Shown here in pieces: positions 19,689 through 30,700 of a DNA stretch of 64,000 bases. The stretch is from contig JAMPIT010000894.1 of assembly GCA_026261815.1 (NCBI GenBank), positions 53,507,147-53,571,146 of the forward strand, given 5' to 3'. The notes beneath the pieces were generated by a model. That model did not search any database, was not told the origin of the DNA, and saw only the letters and a program-made list of their open reading frames with translations. The stretch's first letter is position 1; each line of letters starts with the position of its first letter. Source of the stretch: Monarcha castaneiventris obscurior. Lineage: Eukaryota; Chordata; Aves; Passeriformes; Monarchidae. A program made the position numbers and the translations under genes.

Positions 19689-21972
19689 CTAACTGGCCTC
19701 CATGCGCAGCTTCTTCCTGTTCTGCGGCTCGTCGGGCTCCGAGTCGGAGCTGGAGTTGGAGCCGCCGTCGAAGGCGGAGATGGCGCTGCCCTTGGGGTTG
19801 GTGTAGAGGCTGTTGTCCGCGGGATAGCTGGCCTGGAGCTGGGCGCTGGATCGGGCCTTCTCCAGCGCGCGCACTGCGAGGGACGGCACCGTGTCACCCC
19901 CGGGCCCAGCCCTGCCTGCAGCCCAGCATCCAACAGGCCCCAGATCCCACCGGATCCTGGAGCCCAAACTCTTCCGGACCCCAGATCCTACCAGACCTCA
20001 GCTCCCACTGAATTCCGGACCCTGCCAGACCCTGGTCTGGCCAGACGTCAGCTCTCACAAGATCCCAACTCCCACTGGATCTCAGCTCTCACCAGAGTCT
20101 GGATTCTGATGGATCCCATCTCCTTCCAGACTCAGCTCTCACTGGATCTTGGATCCCAAACCCTATTGGACCCCAGATCCTGGCTCCCGAACCCTGCCAG
20201 ACCCCAGCTCCTGGATCTCAGGTCCTGCCAGACCCCATCTCCAGCCGGATCCCAGCTCCCACCTTGCTGCTCCAGCAGCGCGTTCTGCCGCTTGAGGTCG
20301 TCGATGTCCTGCTGGTGCGTGTTGTTTTTCCGGCGCATGTACTGGATGTACTCTGTGGCTTTGTCCAGGATTTGGGCCCGGGATGCCTGTTGCAATAGTG
20401 GGAAAAGCCAGAGGCAAGATAAAGACCTAGTCCAGGGGGAAAAACTGTGGAATTTCACCTGCCTCATCCCACTCCGGCTCTGGTCCTCACTGGGGACTCC
20501 TGTGGCACAAGAGAGCCTCGGGAATGTCCCAAACTGAGAAACCTGGACCACGGGTGGGTGCTGTCCGTGCTCCCAGCACGCTCCATAAACTCACCTTCTC
20601 TCCCTGGAGCGAGGGCACGGAATCCCGCAGGCTGTGGAAGCTGTCCTTGATGTGGTCCCTGCGCTTGCGCTCCAGCGCGTTGTGATGAGCCCGTTTGTCG
20701 GCCTGGCAGGGGGGGACAGGGGTGGCACCGGGTGGAGGCCACCACCTGCACCCCCAAAATTCCCTCTGGGAACCGCTGTGGGAGCTCAGCTGAGCCTCCA
20801 GGGCGGCTCCATGGCCGTGACGCCTCCGGCTGGGCCGCGAGGGCGCGGGGAGGAGGCGGCTCCCGGTGCTTTCGGTTTCCCCGGCTTCCTGCTGCCGGGG
20901 CAGCTCCGGGCCCCGGGGGGGGCACAGCACTTTCCCCCTGGAACACGGCCACCTCCTCCCCTGCTCCACAGCCAACCAGGCCTAAGCCCCCCCCTCTGTC
21001 ACCCCCTTGTGTTGTACCCCTGTGCCCCCCAAACATAGCCCCACGCCCTCAAGTGACTCGGCCCCACACATAACACATCCCCCCAACACCCCTGCTTTAC
21101 CCCAAAAAGCCCCCCGCTCCCCCTCCCCTAAAGAGCCCCGAATCCTCCTCCACAAGACCCCAAGCCCCGCCGGTGTCCCACCCATAAGACCCCCAGCCCC
21201 ACAGGACACTCCCAAACCCAGTTCCCCCACTCAATAGACATGACTCCATGGATCCCCTTCCATGTCACAGCCCCTAACCAAAATAAGACCTCCAACCCCA
21301 CAGGTGTCCCCTCTCCAAGCCCAACCCTCTCTGCAAAAGACCCCCAGCCCTACTGGTGTCCCCCCCTTCCAGGACTCCCAACAGGACACCCCCAGGCCCA
21401 GATTTCCCCCTCCAAGACCCCCATCCCCACAGATCCTTCTCCATGTCACAGCCCCCCCAGAAGCCCCCAGCCTCAAAGCTGTGTTCCCCTCAAAAAGACC
21501 CCCAAGCCCACTGGTGCTCCCCTCAACACCCCCAACCCCACTGATGCCCCCCCAACACCCCGATCCCCACAGAACACGCCCGACACCCCCGTCCCCCCCC
21601 CAAGACCCCCATTCCCCCGGTCCCCTTCCATGTCACCCCCCTCCCCAAATCCCGCCCCCTCACACCCTGGCCCACGTGCTCCCGATCCCGGGGGCGCTGC
21701 GGGGCGGCCCCCAGCGACCTACCGCGGACTGAAACCTCGGCTGCTCCTCCTGAGGAGCCCCGACCCGGGCGAGGAGGAAGAGGAAGAAGATCGTGGGGGG
21801 GGGGGGGAGGGCGCCGCCATATGAAGGAAAAACACACATAAACCAAACGTTATCCCATTTCCAGCGCTCCTAAGGTGGGGAGGAGCCACGGGGGGGTTAT
21901 CCCAGGGATTGTCCCGGGGTTGGGGGCCCAACTCACGTCGCTCTCCACCTCGATGTCATCGTTGTCGCTCAT
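19689..21972 (-). CDS. MAX: MYC-associated factor X (bHLH leucine zipper)
   Basis: Five coding exons on the minus strand: 21972-21937, a 27-base optional exon 21749-21723, 20702-20595, 20386-20263 and 19873-19689. The long form is 159 residues and the short form, without the 27-base exon, 150. The optional exon encodes EEQPRFQSA, the same nine residues that distinguish the two human isoforms. The basic region and helix-loop-helix are clear ([35 protein letters not shown]), followed by the zipper [18 protein letters not shown] and the acidic/basic tail ending [14 protein letters not shown] dimerises with MYC, MXD and MNT proteins and binds CACGTG E-boxes in the nucleus. It converges with FNTB and is head-to-tail with UNC93B1. 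Confidence 0.97.
19990..21660. other. MAX introns: C-rich low-complexity sequence
   Basis: The stretch 19990-20260 is built of GGATCCCAGCTCCCAC-like phrases, and 21000-21660 of CCCCAAGACCCCCAGCCCC-like phrases, both very C-rich on the plus strand. No exon other than those listed for MAX is seen. Confidence 0.6.
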
Positions 21973-22019
21973 CGCTCCCGCCCGGGTGAAGCCGCGGGCC
22001 GCGCCGCCACAACAACAGC

Positions 22020-22210
22020 CCGCACCGCGCATGCGCGGAAGTCGGGGGTGGGAGGGGTGGAGCTGAATGATGGCGCCGGGCGACGCGAACGGTTGCGGGA
22101 GTTGTGGTTCGAGTGGGGAGATGGAGGCACTTTCCACGTGGCGGGGACTACAACTCCCGGCGTACACCGCGTGGAGGCGGCGCGCGGCACGCCGGGAGCT
22201 GTAGTCTCCG
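22020..22210 (-). promoter_or_regulatory. MAX: MAX promoter: NRF1, E-box and ZNF143-like sites
   Basis: Upstream of the MAX ATG (21972): an NRF1-type palindrome GCGCATGCGC at 22027-22036; a canonical CACGTG E-box at 22135-22140; and three ACTACAACTCCC-type (Staf/ZNF143) elements. The latter lie at about 22095-22111 (minus), 22147-22163 (plus) and 22189-22207 (minus), the last two as an inverted pair. There is no TATA box. Motifs are seen; factor binding is inferred. Confidence 0.6.
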
Positions 22211-22286
22211 CCTCGGGAAGGGGGCGCTGAAGGTTCGTGGCCAGAGGAGGGAGGCGGTGAGGGCCAAAGGAGATGGAGGGAGGGGG

Positions 22287-22292
22287 TTTATT
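22287..22292 (-). terminator. UNC93B1: Candidate UNC93B1 poly(A) signal
   Basis: The minus strand reads AATAAA about 770 bases past the UNC93B1 stop and about 80 bases from the MAX promoter sites. If it is used, the minisatellite at 22335-22990 lies inside the UNC93B1 3' UTR. Confidence 0.45.
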
Positions 22293-22334
22293 GAGGGAAA
22301 ATGGGGATGGGAGGGGCCAGGAAGTCTGCGGGGC

Positions 22335-22990
22335 CGGCCTGGGGGGCTGCAGGTTTAGCTAGCGGGGCTCTGGGATAGCCTGTGGAGGGCTGCAGGGTCT
22401 GCCTGGGGCGTGTGTGGGTCTGGTCTGAAGGGCTGTGGGCCAGTTTGGGAGGCTCTCGGTCTGCCTGGGGGCTCCAGGGTAGCCCTGCGGGGAGCTGCGG
22501 GTCTGTCTGGGGACTAATGTGGGAGGGCTGAGGATCTGCCTAGGGTCTGCAGGACATTGTGGGGGGCTGCAAGCTGGCCTGGGGGGCTGCAGGCCTTGTT
22601 GGAGGGTCTGTGCATCTGCTCAGGGGTCTGTGGGCCTGACCTGGAGGGGCTTTGGCCAAATCTGGGGGGGCTGCAGATCTGCCTGGGGGGTGTGAGCCTT
22701 GTCTGAGGGACTGTGGATTTGGGGGGTGGGGGCTCTGAGGCTGGCCTGGAGGTCTGCAGGTTTGACCTGAGCAACTGCATCACCATCTGGAGAGCTGTGG
22801 GCCTGCTGGGGTGACTGTACCACAATTTGGGGGCTGTGGGTCAATCTGGAGACTGCGGACCTGCCCTGGGGGGTCTATGGGCCAATCTGGGGGTCTGTCA
22901 GCCAGTGTGGGGGGCTCTGGGCTGCCTTGGGGCTTTAGGCTTAGCTCGAGGGGTTGCAAGCCTGAGCTGAGGGGATTTGCAGAATTTAGG
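22335..22990. repeat. Degenerate minisatellite downstream of UNC93B1
   Basis: Repeated CTGCAGGTCTGCCTGGGGGG and CTGTGGGCCAGTTTGGGAGG variants at roughly 28-32-base spacing over 650 bp, immediately past the UNC93B1 coding end. Confidence 0.8.
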
Positions 22991-23060
22991 GCCCACATGG
23001 GGAGAGCTGCGGAACCCCGTCAGGCACCAAGAGCAGGATGGGGCCCAGGCCAGGCTGTCT

Positions 23061-25714
23061 CTATTCCAGTTGCTCCCCATCCTCTCTTGGCAGCTCCTCC
23101 TCGCTGGTGGCCTCGTTTGGGTGCCTGTCATCGTCTTCTTTGTCCCCGTCACCGTCGGAGCCAGTCTCATCCGAGTTGTCCTCCAAGTAGCGGTATCCCC
23201 GTGTTTTGTGGCGTGGGCGTGGGATGCGGGGCAGCCGGACCTCCACGTTGTGTGCCACCTTCCTCTCCATCCACAGGTATGTCCCCACTGCCACCACCAG
23301 CGTCAGCAGCATGATGGACAGCTTGGCCTGCAGCACAGGCAATTTTGGGATTGGCGTGGCGCTGTGTCCCCAAAAAGCCTGGAACGTCTCGGAGTGGGCT
23401 GGGGCATATCTGGAACTTACCTTCATGGGCAGCCCCGACCACAGGTAGACGGTGAAGATGGCCAGGGCCTGCCACCAGTGGTAGATGGTGAAGATGAAGT
23501 CTTGGCGCTCCTTTTTCTTGTACAACATTCCCAGGAGGACTGTGGCAGAGACTGGAATCAGTGTCCCCTTCCTGTGCCATGTCCCCTCGGCGTGGGGGAC
23601 AATCACAGCGGGTCTATTCCGTGGATCCAAAGAGTGGAACCACAAACTCATGGTGTGGGGGACACGAGGAGAGGACGTGTGGAAAAACTCAGGACAACCC
23701 AGGCTATTTTGGGGGTGTTTTGGGGACAACCGAGGCTGTTTCGGGACCTCCCCACTACTCACTGCTGATTCCGGTCTTGTTGAGGGCGCTGCCCGTGCCC
23801 CAGAGCGCGGCAATGCTGTAGAGCAGCGGCGCCTGCGCCAGGTACCGGGGCTCTGGCGCCCAGCAGAAGAGTATCACCAGGAGTGCGGCGTGGATGAAGG
23901 CTCCAGCCAGGAGTGGGAGGTGCCGGCGCAGGCGCAGCATGCACAGGGCCAGGCTGGAGCACGCCGAGGCGGAGAAGCCGTAGGCCATGAGGAGATACGC
24001 CAGCCTCTCCAGCCCCAGGGCGCACACGCCGTAGTTCTGCAGCGAGCATGGGCTCAGTGTCACCCGTCCCCGCTCCGTTACCTCCCACCCCATCCCGGAT
24101 CCTACCAGGGAGAATCCGGTGCAGACGAAGAGCACCTCGAAGCCGCTGTAGATGAACAACGGGAAGAGGTGCCGCAGGCGATAGTCCCGCATGTGCTTGA
24201 AGGGCAGCTGGAAGATGTTGCCCCAGCCGATGCTGCGCATGTCGATCTCCTCCATGGGCCGGTGCGCCGCCCCGCACAGCACCAGCACCTGTGGAGCGCC
24301 TGCGGGTGAGGCCCTGCCATCGTCCAGCCCATCCCTGTCCCCTCCTGCCCTGGAGCTCACCACCAGCATGGCGAGGAAGGCGGCAGCCATCAGCACGCTC
24401 TCCACGATGATGAGGTTGACGCTGCGGGGAAGGCTCTGCAGCACTGTCTTGTTGAAGCCAGGAAGTGTGCCGTGGCTCAGGGTCCCTGCCAGCGGGGTAC
24501 AGGCCATGGTTAATCCCAACCCAAGGGCTCCCAGTGCCGCCCCGCGCCCCGCCTGCAGCCTCACCGCAGTGCTTCACCGCGAAGAGCGTGTGGTTGAGTT
24601 GGTAGAGGTAGTTGTTGAGGAAGAACACCATGGGCATCTGAGCACAGACGAAGCTCAACTGCAGGACGTAGAAGGTTGCACGCTCAGTGCTGCCAGCATG
24701 GCCCCCCGCCCATCCCAGCCACCCCGCCGGCGCTCACGTGGAAGCAGGAGTAGAAGACTGTCTGGAAGACTATGACGTAGGCATTGCAGGCATCCCGTGG
24801 CACCCGCTGCCTCTCCTTCTCCTGCTCTTCCTTGTAGTTAACGTACTCGTAGTACTTCTGGGCCATCCTGCATGGAGCAGCGGGTCAGCTGGCACCCTCT
24901 GCACCCCCCCTGCCCCTCACCCCAATGCCTACCGCGTGATGTAGGTGCCCATGGAGGCCCAAAGGGGCACAATGACCACCCCAATGGCCACGGCCGAGGG
25001 CACCAGCGTGTAGTAGTGCTCCCAGTAGTTGCTGGAGACAAAGAGGGCGTAGATGCCCACGGCCAGGAACATGGCCCACTTGGTGCCGAAGAACCTGTGG
25101 GGGCGAGGAGCGGGAAGTGTGGGTGGCTGCCTCAGCGAGCCGTGCTGGCCAGGAGCGTGGTGGGGCCGTACCTGATGAGCACGGGTGTGTAGAGCAGCGC
25201 CGCCACGGGCGTGACGTTGATGCCCATCAGCACCTTGCGGTCGATGTCCTCCAGCCGGATGTTGCTGTACTTCACCTCTCGGTAGGTCTCGTCATAGTGA
25301 AGGATCAGCTGCATCTGCAGCAGGCCTGGGGGTTCCAGGGGTGGTCAACCCATGCCCTGAACACCCCAAGTTGTTTTCGGGGGTCCCTGGGAGGTCCCAT
25401 ACCCAGGTAGACGCCGTAAGTGAGGGTGCCAGCCAGGCTGGCGGCCACCACGTTCTTGATGACACCAAGGCGCTTGCGGCGGTAGTACTTCTGCTCCTCC
25501 TCCTCTTCGTTGTAGTCAGGGTGATGAGCACCCACAAAATCGTCCAGCTGTGGGTGATTCCAGGTGTCAGCCCTTGGGCATGGCCACCACAGGCCTGGTT
25601 CCCCACTCGCAGGTGTCCCCCTGGTCTCACCTGTGTCTCTGTCCCCTCGGTGCTCAGCCCAGCGCTTGGCACTGTCTTGGCCCCATCCTGGCAGCAGTCG
25701 AAGTCCTTCTCCAT
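23061..25714 (-). CDS. UNC93B1: UNC93 homologue B1, Toll-like-receptor trafficking chaperone
   Basis: Eleven coding exons on the minus strand: 25714-25631, 25547-25403, 25325-25172, 25094-24933, 24867-24738, 24658-24565, 24485-24361, 24288-24106, 24036-23763, 23539-23421 and 23327-23061. They give 578 residues (human 597). Strong family stretches are YNEEEEEQKYYRRKRLGVIK, LQMQLILHYDETYREVKYSN, LMGINVTPVAALLYTPVLIR, GFEVLFVCTGFSL and KERQDFIFTIYHWWQALAIF. It is a twelve-membrane-segment protein that carries nucleic-acid-sensing TLRs from ER to endosomes. The His of AGAFIHAALLVILF aligns with the residue altered in the mouse 3d mutant (family knowledge). The acidic C-tail ends EEELPREDGEQLE. 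It is divergent from ALDH3B, as in human 11q13. Confidence 0.95.
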
Positions 25715-26039
25715 TGCTGCTTCTGGGGGGCCCTGGATGGTGTCAGGGTGGGGGGGACCCTGTTGGCACCCCAATTTTTGCACCCCTGTGTCCTGCACCC
25801 TCCTGCCCAGCACCCCCAGCTCTTGCACCCCTACCTCCAGCACCTTGTACCCATGTACACAGCACCCCCAAGCCCTGAACCTCTGTGCTCTGCACCCCCA
25901 GATCCCGCACTCGTGGTTTGCACCCCTGTGTTTTGCACTCCTACACCTCCAGATCCTGCAGCCCTGAACCCCGCGGCCCCTACCCAGCTTCGCACCCCCC
26001 AGGACTGCACCTCTGGGCTCGGCACCTTCAGCCTCCGCA

Positions 26040-26170
26040 TGCCCCCGGCACCCCGACCCCAGCCCCGCTCGCGGTGCCGGAGCCTCTCGGGGCGGGGCGG
26101 GCGCCTCTTCCTCTTTCGGTCCGGGCGGGCGGGACGGACGTAGTTAAAGGGGCCGTTCCTGGACCCCCCG
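26040..26170 (-). promoter_or_regulatory. UNC93B1: Probable UNC93B1 promoter with an ETS/IRF composite motif
   Basis: A GC-rich block with GC boxes lies about 330-450 bases upstream of the UNC93B1 ATG. On the minus strand, 26117-26108 reads GAAAGAGGAA, the GAAA-NN-GGAA spacing of ETS/IRF (PU.1-IRF) composite sites. That would suit a gene active in myeloid and dendritic cells. The motif is seen; function is inferred. Confidence 0.4.
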
Positions 26171-26179
26171 GACCCCCGG

Positions 26180-27799
26180 TGCTGCCCGCACTCCTCAGTG
26201 CCCGGTGCCGCCCGCGCCTGTTCTCAGCACCCCGACCCCCGCAGCCCTCGTCACACCCCATCCCGCACAGCACCCTGAATTCCCCCCTCCCTGCACAGCA
26301 CCCATTGCTCCCCCATTGCAAAGCACCCCCACCCCCGCCCCCCAGCCTCCCTGTGACCCCCCAGCCTCCCCAGCGCTCCCACCAGGCCTCGGAGTGGGTG
26401 CTGCCTCATCGGGGTGCCCCGTGGCACTGAGTGCTGGGCCCCGCTGCTTTCGCTTCCCCTTCCCGGCCCGGGGGATGTGCCAGGGTGCCTTGGCGGGGGG
26501 GACACCGTAATCTGGGGGTGCGGGGCATATGCCTGCCCTGGTGTCACCCCAGAGCCGGGGCCGGGAGGGTGCCCGGGTGCGTGGCACGGCGGGATGCCCC
26601 GGGGCAGGGTGGGGGGACTGTTGGGCAGGGCGGATGGAGTGACATCTCCGGGGCAGGATCTGGCCCAGCCGGTAGTGGGGGATTCTTGAGATGGGATTCT
26701 TGGGAGGGTGCTGGTTCCTGCAGGATAGGGGGAATATGCAGGGAACAGCCCCAGAAGGGTCATGGCAGTGGAGCGGGGGCAACACCCATCCTGAGGGTCC
26801 CCCACATGTTAGGCAATGGGAGCCACCCTGGGGTGCTGGGGCAAAGGGCCCTTCCTGGGGGTGGTCCTGGGAGCAGGATGAGGGGAGTCTATTGGTCATG
26901 GAACCCTTGGGAAGCAGGATGAAAGGTGTCAGTGGGAACCCCATGAGTCAGGGTGATCCTGGGAGCAGGATAATGGGTTTCTATTGATCATGGAACACTT
27001 GGGATGCAGGATGAGGGGTGTCTGTGGGAAGGAACCCCATGGATCAGGGTGGTCATGGGAGCAGGATGAGGGGTGTCTGTGGGGTCCAAATGGGTCAAGG
27101 TTCATGGTGGTGGTTTGGTGGCCATGTGAGTTACACCATTCCAAGGGGGAGGTCCCATTCCATCCCATCCTATCCCATCCTAGACCTTGTCCCCAATGCC
27201 AGCCCCACGGAGGTGGGGCCCAATCCTTCCCACCCCTGGCTGTGGGGCCCAGCCCCACAGCATTTAGGGACCCCCACTGCGAGCCTCGGCAGTGCCTGCC
27301 TGGCCTCGCACTCCTCCAGCTTCCACACAAGCGCCCAGGTAAGCACTGCGGGGTCCCCAAAACTGGCACTCCCTGCATGGCATCCCTCTGGCACCCTCCA
27401 TGCAGGGGGGGGCTGTGGGGCACAGGGGGTTTCCCTCGAGGAAGGGTGGGTGTCTGGGCATGGAGAGGGAGGGGGTGACAGGTGGGGGGCTGCAGCTCTG
27501 TCCCCCAGATTTGGGGGTGTCTTGTCCCTGAGATCCCCATAGGTGACCCTACATCAGCAGGGCAGCCTGGGCAGGTCGGTGTCCAGAGGATGGCGATTAT
27601 CCCGGGAATCCCAGGCATCTCCCAGGGCCTCTGGCAGCTGCCCTGGGCTGAGTCACCCCACAACCAGGACGGCCCCGAGCACCAAGCCGCCCTTCAAAGG
27701 TGCCGTGGGTGACTCCTCTTGGGATCGCACCGTCATCTCCAGCACTTCCATCCTGGCATAACCCACGCAGTGTCTCTCCCCAGGACCACCACACTCTCC
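26180..27799. other. UNC93B1-ALDH3B intergenic region
   Basis: No coding exon was found here. It contains C-rich sequence (26180-26400), a partial ~95-bp tandem repeat (26860-27060), and GC-rich unique sequence leading to the first ALDH3B start at 27800. An untranslated ALDH3B exon is likely but could not be placed. Confidence 0.5.
26860..27070. repeat. ~95-bp tandem repeat, under three copies
   Basis: GGGAGCAGGATGAGGGGTGT-type units with CATGGATCAGGGTGGTC linkers recur near 26864, 26957 and 27053. Confidence 0.7.
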
Positions 27800-30700
27800 A
27801 TGGAGACCGGCAGCTCCTTCCCACAGCTTGGCATGCAGCAGTCCCTCGAGCCCCCCAAGCAGCAGCTCCCGGGCTACGGCAAGTGCAGCACCGTGGGCAG
27901 CGATCCTGGCAAAGATGCTGGGAAAGCTGCTGGGTGCAGTGGAGGCAGCGGGATCGGGAAGGGGCCAATGCCAATGGTCTGCAGCACTCCATGGTGAGTC
28001 CGAGGGGCTGGGGGCAGGAGGGAGACAGGGAGGTGAGCAGGGGAAGCTGTGGCAGTGCCAGGGTGATGGCAACCCCAGGTTGGTGCTGGGGGAAAAGTCT
28101 GAGGTCTCTGGGCCACCACATCCCAGCATGGCCCAAGGGAGAAGACAGGATCTGCTGGGAATGGTGCTGTGTTAAGCTGTTCCCAGCAGTGAGGGAGACA
28201 GGTGTGTGTGGACTCCCTGCTCTGTCCCCAAGGAATCCTGGGGCTCCAGTTTGATGCTGGGATGGGATAACGTGGATCTGGGATGACACGAAGCTCTGGG
28301 AAGATAGAATGGGTCTGGGTCCCCTCTAACACCCTCATCCCCGCAGTGGGAACCCCTACGCAGGGCTGGTGAGCCACCTGCGGGCATCCTGGCTCTCCGG
28401 GAAGACGCGGCCCATGGAATACCGCATAGCCCAGCTGGAGGCTCTGGGACGCTTCCTGGATGACAAGAAGCAGGAGATCCTGGAAGCCACTGAATTGGAC
28501 ATGGGCAAGGTGAGAGGGGCTGGGAATTGGGGGCCACTGGCGGGCATTGCGTCTTTGAAGTCCTTCATACACGCTTGTCTGGGTATTGCATCCTCGTGGG
28601 GGTCTGGGCATAGGGGTGTCCCTTCCTTGGGGTCCTGCTTCCCCCTTGATGTGCTCCCAGGCTGGTGCATCTGTAAGTGCTGGGGCCCTGCAGGTCCAGG
28701 GGTTAGCAGAGGGACCGTGCTGTTGATCCCATCCCTGGTGCCCTGAAACCAGGCAAAGGCCCTGTTGGCCTGTCCGTGACCGGCCGAGGTGGGAGCGTTT
28801 CACACTCTGGTCTGCATCCTGTGTGACCTCCACAGAGGTGACATCCTGGGGAGCTCCTGGCCAGCCCGGCACACCCAGGATTACTGGCATTGTGCAACAT
28901 GCTGGCACTGCACATTCCGCCCAGGGCCTCCAGGGGACTGGTTTCACTGGCATGGTGGCATGGGCAGGGCTCTGGATGTGGCTTGGGGTATTGTGGCATG
29001 CCAGGAGCTGGTGAGGCAGGAGCATCATCCCTGGAAGTGTTCAAGGCCAGGGTGGATGGGGCTTGGAGCAAGCTGGGCTAGTGGAAGGTGTCCCTGCCCA
29101 TGACAGGGTGGAATTGGATGAGCTTCAAGGTCTCTTCCAACCCAAACCATTCCATTATATGATCCTCACCTCTTTGTTCGGTATCAGTGCCGTGGCCCAT
29201 GCCCTCAGCCATGTCTTTCCACATTCTGCCATCTCCCAAGGCTCCTAATTGCCTTGTTTGTTGGAGGTGAGTTCTTCTCCTTCAACCAGGCTTTGATAGG
29301 CATCGGTGCTCTGAGTGTGCCCATCATCTTTCCTAATTATGCCTAATTAGATCCGGTTGTCCAGTAATGAGCTTGTAATGCAGCTGGGCCCTCATAGTTA
29401 GATGGACACTTCACCTGCTCTTACGTACCTGAGGTGGTGTCTCACCTCTAGTGGTGCCGGTTCCTCTCTGATGCTGATGATTGGTGGCACTTGGATGACC
29501 TCAGCCTTAATGTCCTATCTCACAACCTTTGTATCCCATCAAAATTCTTAATGAACCATCGTCTCTCTTGCCCTGGTGATGCCATCGTCATCCTGGGTTG
29601 AGAACAGCCCCGTTGCTTCACTGGATTATCTCACGTGCCTGCTGAGCCCTCACATCCAAGAGGGTCCTCGCACCTCCTGGCAGCTGCATTTTGGGGACCT
29701 GAAGGTCTCTTGGTGGTGGAGGATCCTGGGAATCAGCAACCAGCCTTCCCAACCCCAAAGTGGTGTGGGAATAGGAGGAAGATTCCAATCCAGGGATGTT
29801 TTTGGGTTGGAGGAGTCCAAAATATGATGTCACAGCACAGGAGCTTTGCTCCCCCCCTGCTCTCCATGGTCATGAAGGGGCTCCACTGAGCCTGCTGGAC
29901 TATCCCTGGTGTCTTCACTCTGCTCCTGCAAGGATGATATGATCCTGATCTGTGCTCTGTGGCTATGGAGAGGACCCACTTCTCTATCACAAGGGGTTTA
30001 ATTAAGCTGTGGTTCTTAATACTTCCCTTTAGTCAAGGTCTTAAGACTTGGACTGAACTTAAGACTAAAAAGTCCAGTTTTTGTCCACGGGTGGTGGAAG
30101 AAGGGAGCTCGGGGCTTTGCTTCCAGCTTGAATATCCAAGTGGTCAGGATGCCTCTGGCACCACGATCAGCTCTTCAGGAGCTCTGGTGACATTGCTCGG
30201 TGTCCCCTTGGCGTGGGGATCTATTGCCATTTCACAGTGCTGAGCTCAGGAATTTGTTAAATACCATGAAAATGTTTGTTCACTTTTGGGTTTTTTTTTC
30301 CTTCTGGTCAAATACCTATTTTTATAATATTCTGGGACACTGATACTCCCTGGGAGTTACAGGAGGTGATGGAAACTTCTGCTGAAAAGATTCTCCTGCT
30401 GTTCCTGTTTGGAAGAGGGGAGAGATGCCTCTTGGGGTAGCGGGGTTGGCATTGGGGTGATGGGTTCTGTGTTAGGGTGACAGGCTCAGTGATGGGGTCA
30501 CTGTTGGGGTGACACTTCCATGATGCCTGTCCCCAGCCATCCTTCGAGGCTTTCTTCAGCGAGATCCTCCTCTGCAAGAACGAGCTCAACGTCACCCTCA
30601 ACAACCTGTGCAACTGGATGAAGGATGAGTATGTGGACAAGAACCTGGTAAGAAGGAAGCTCTGGGAAAAGGGAAGTGGGGGAGACGGGATTGCTAGTGG

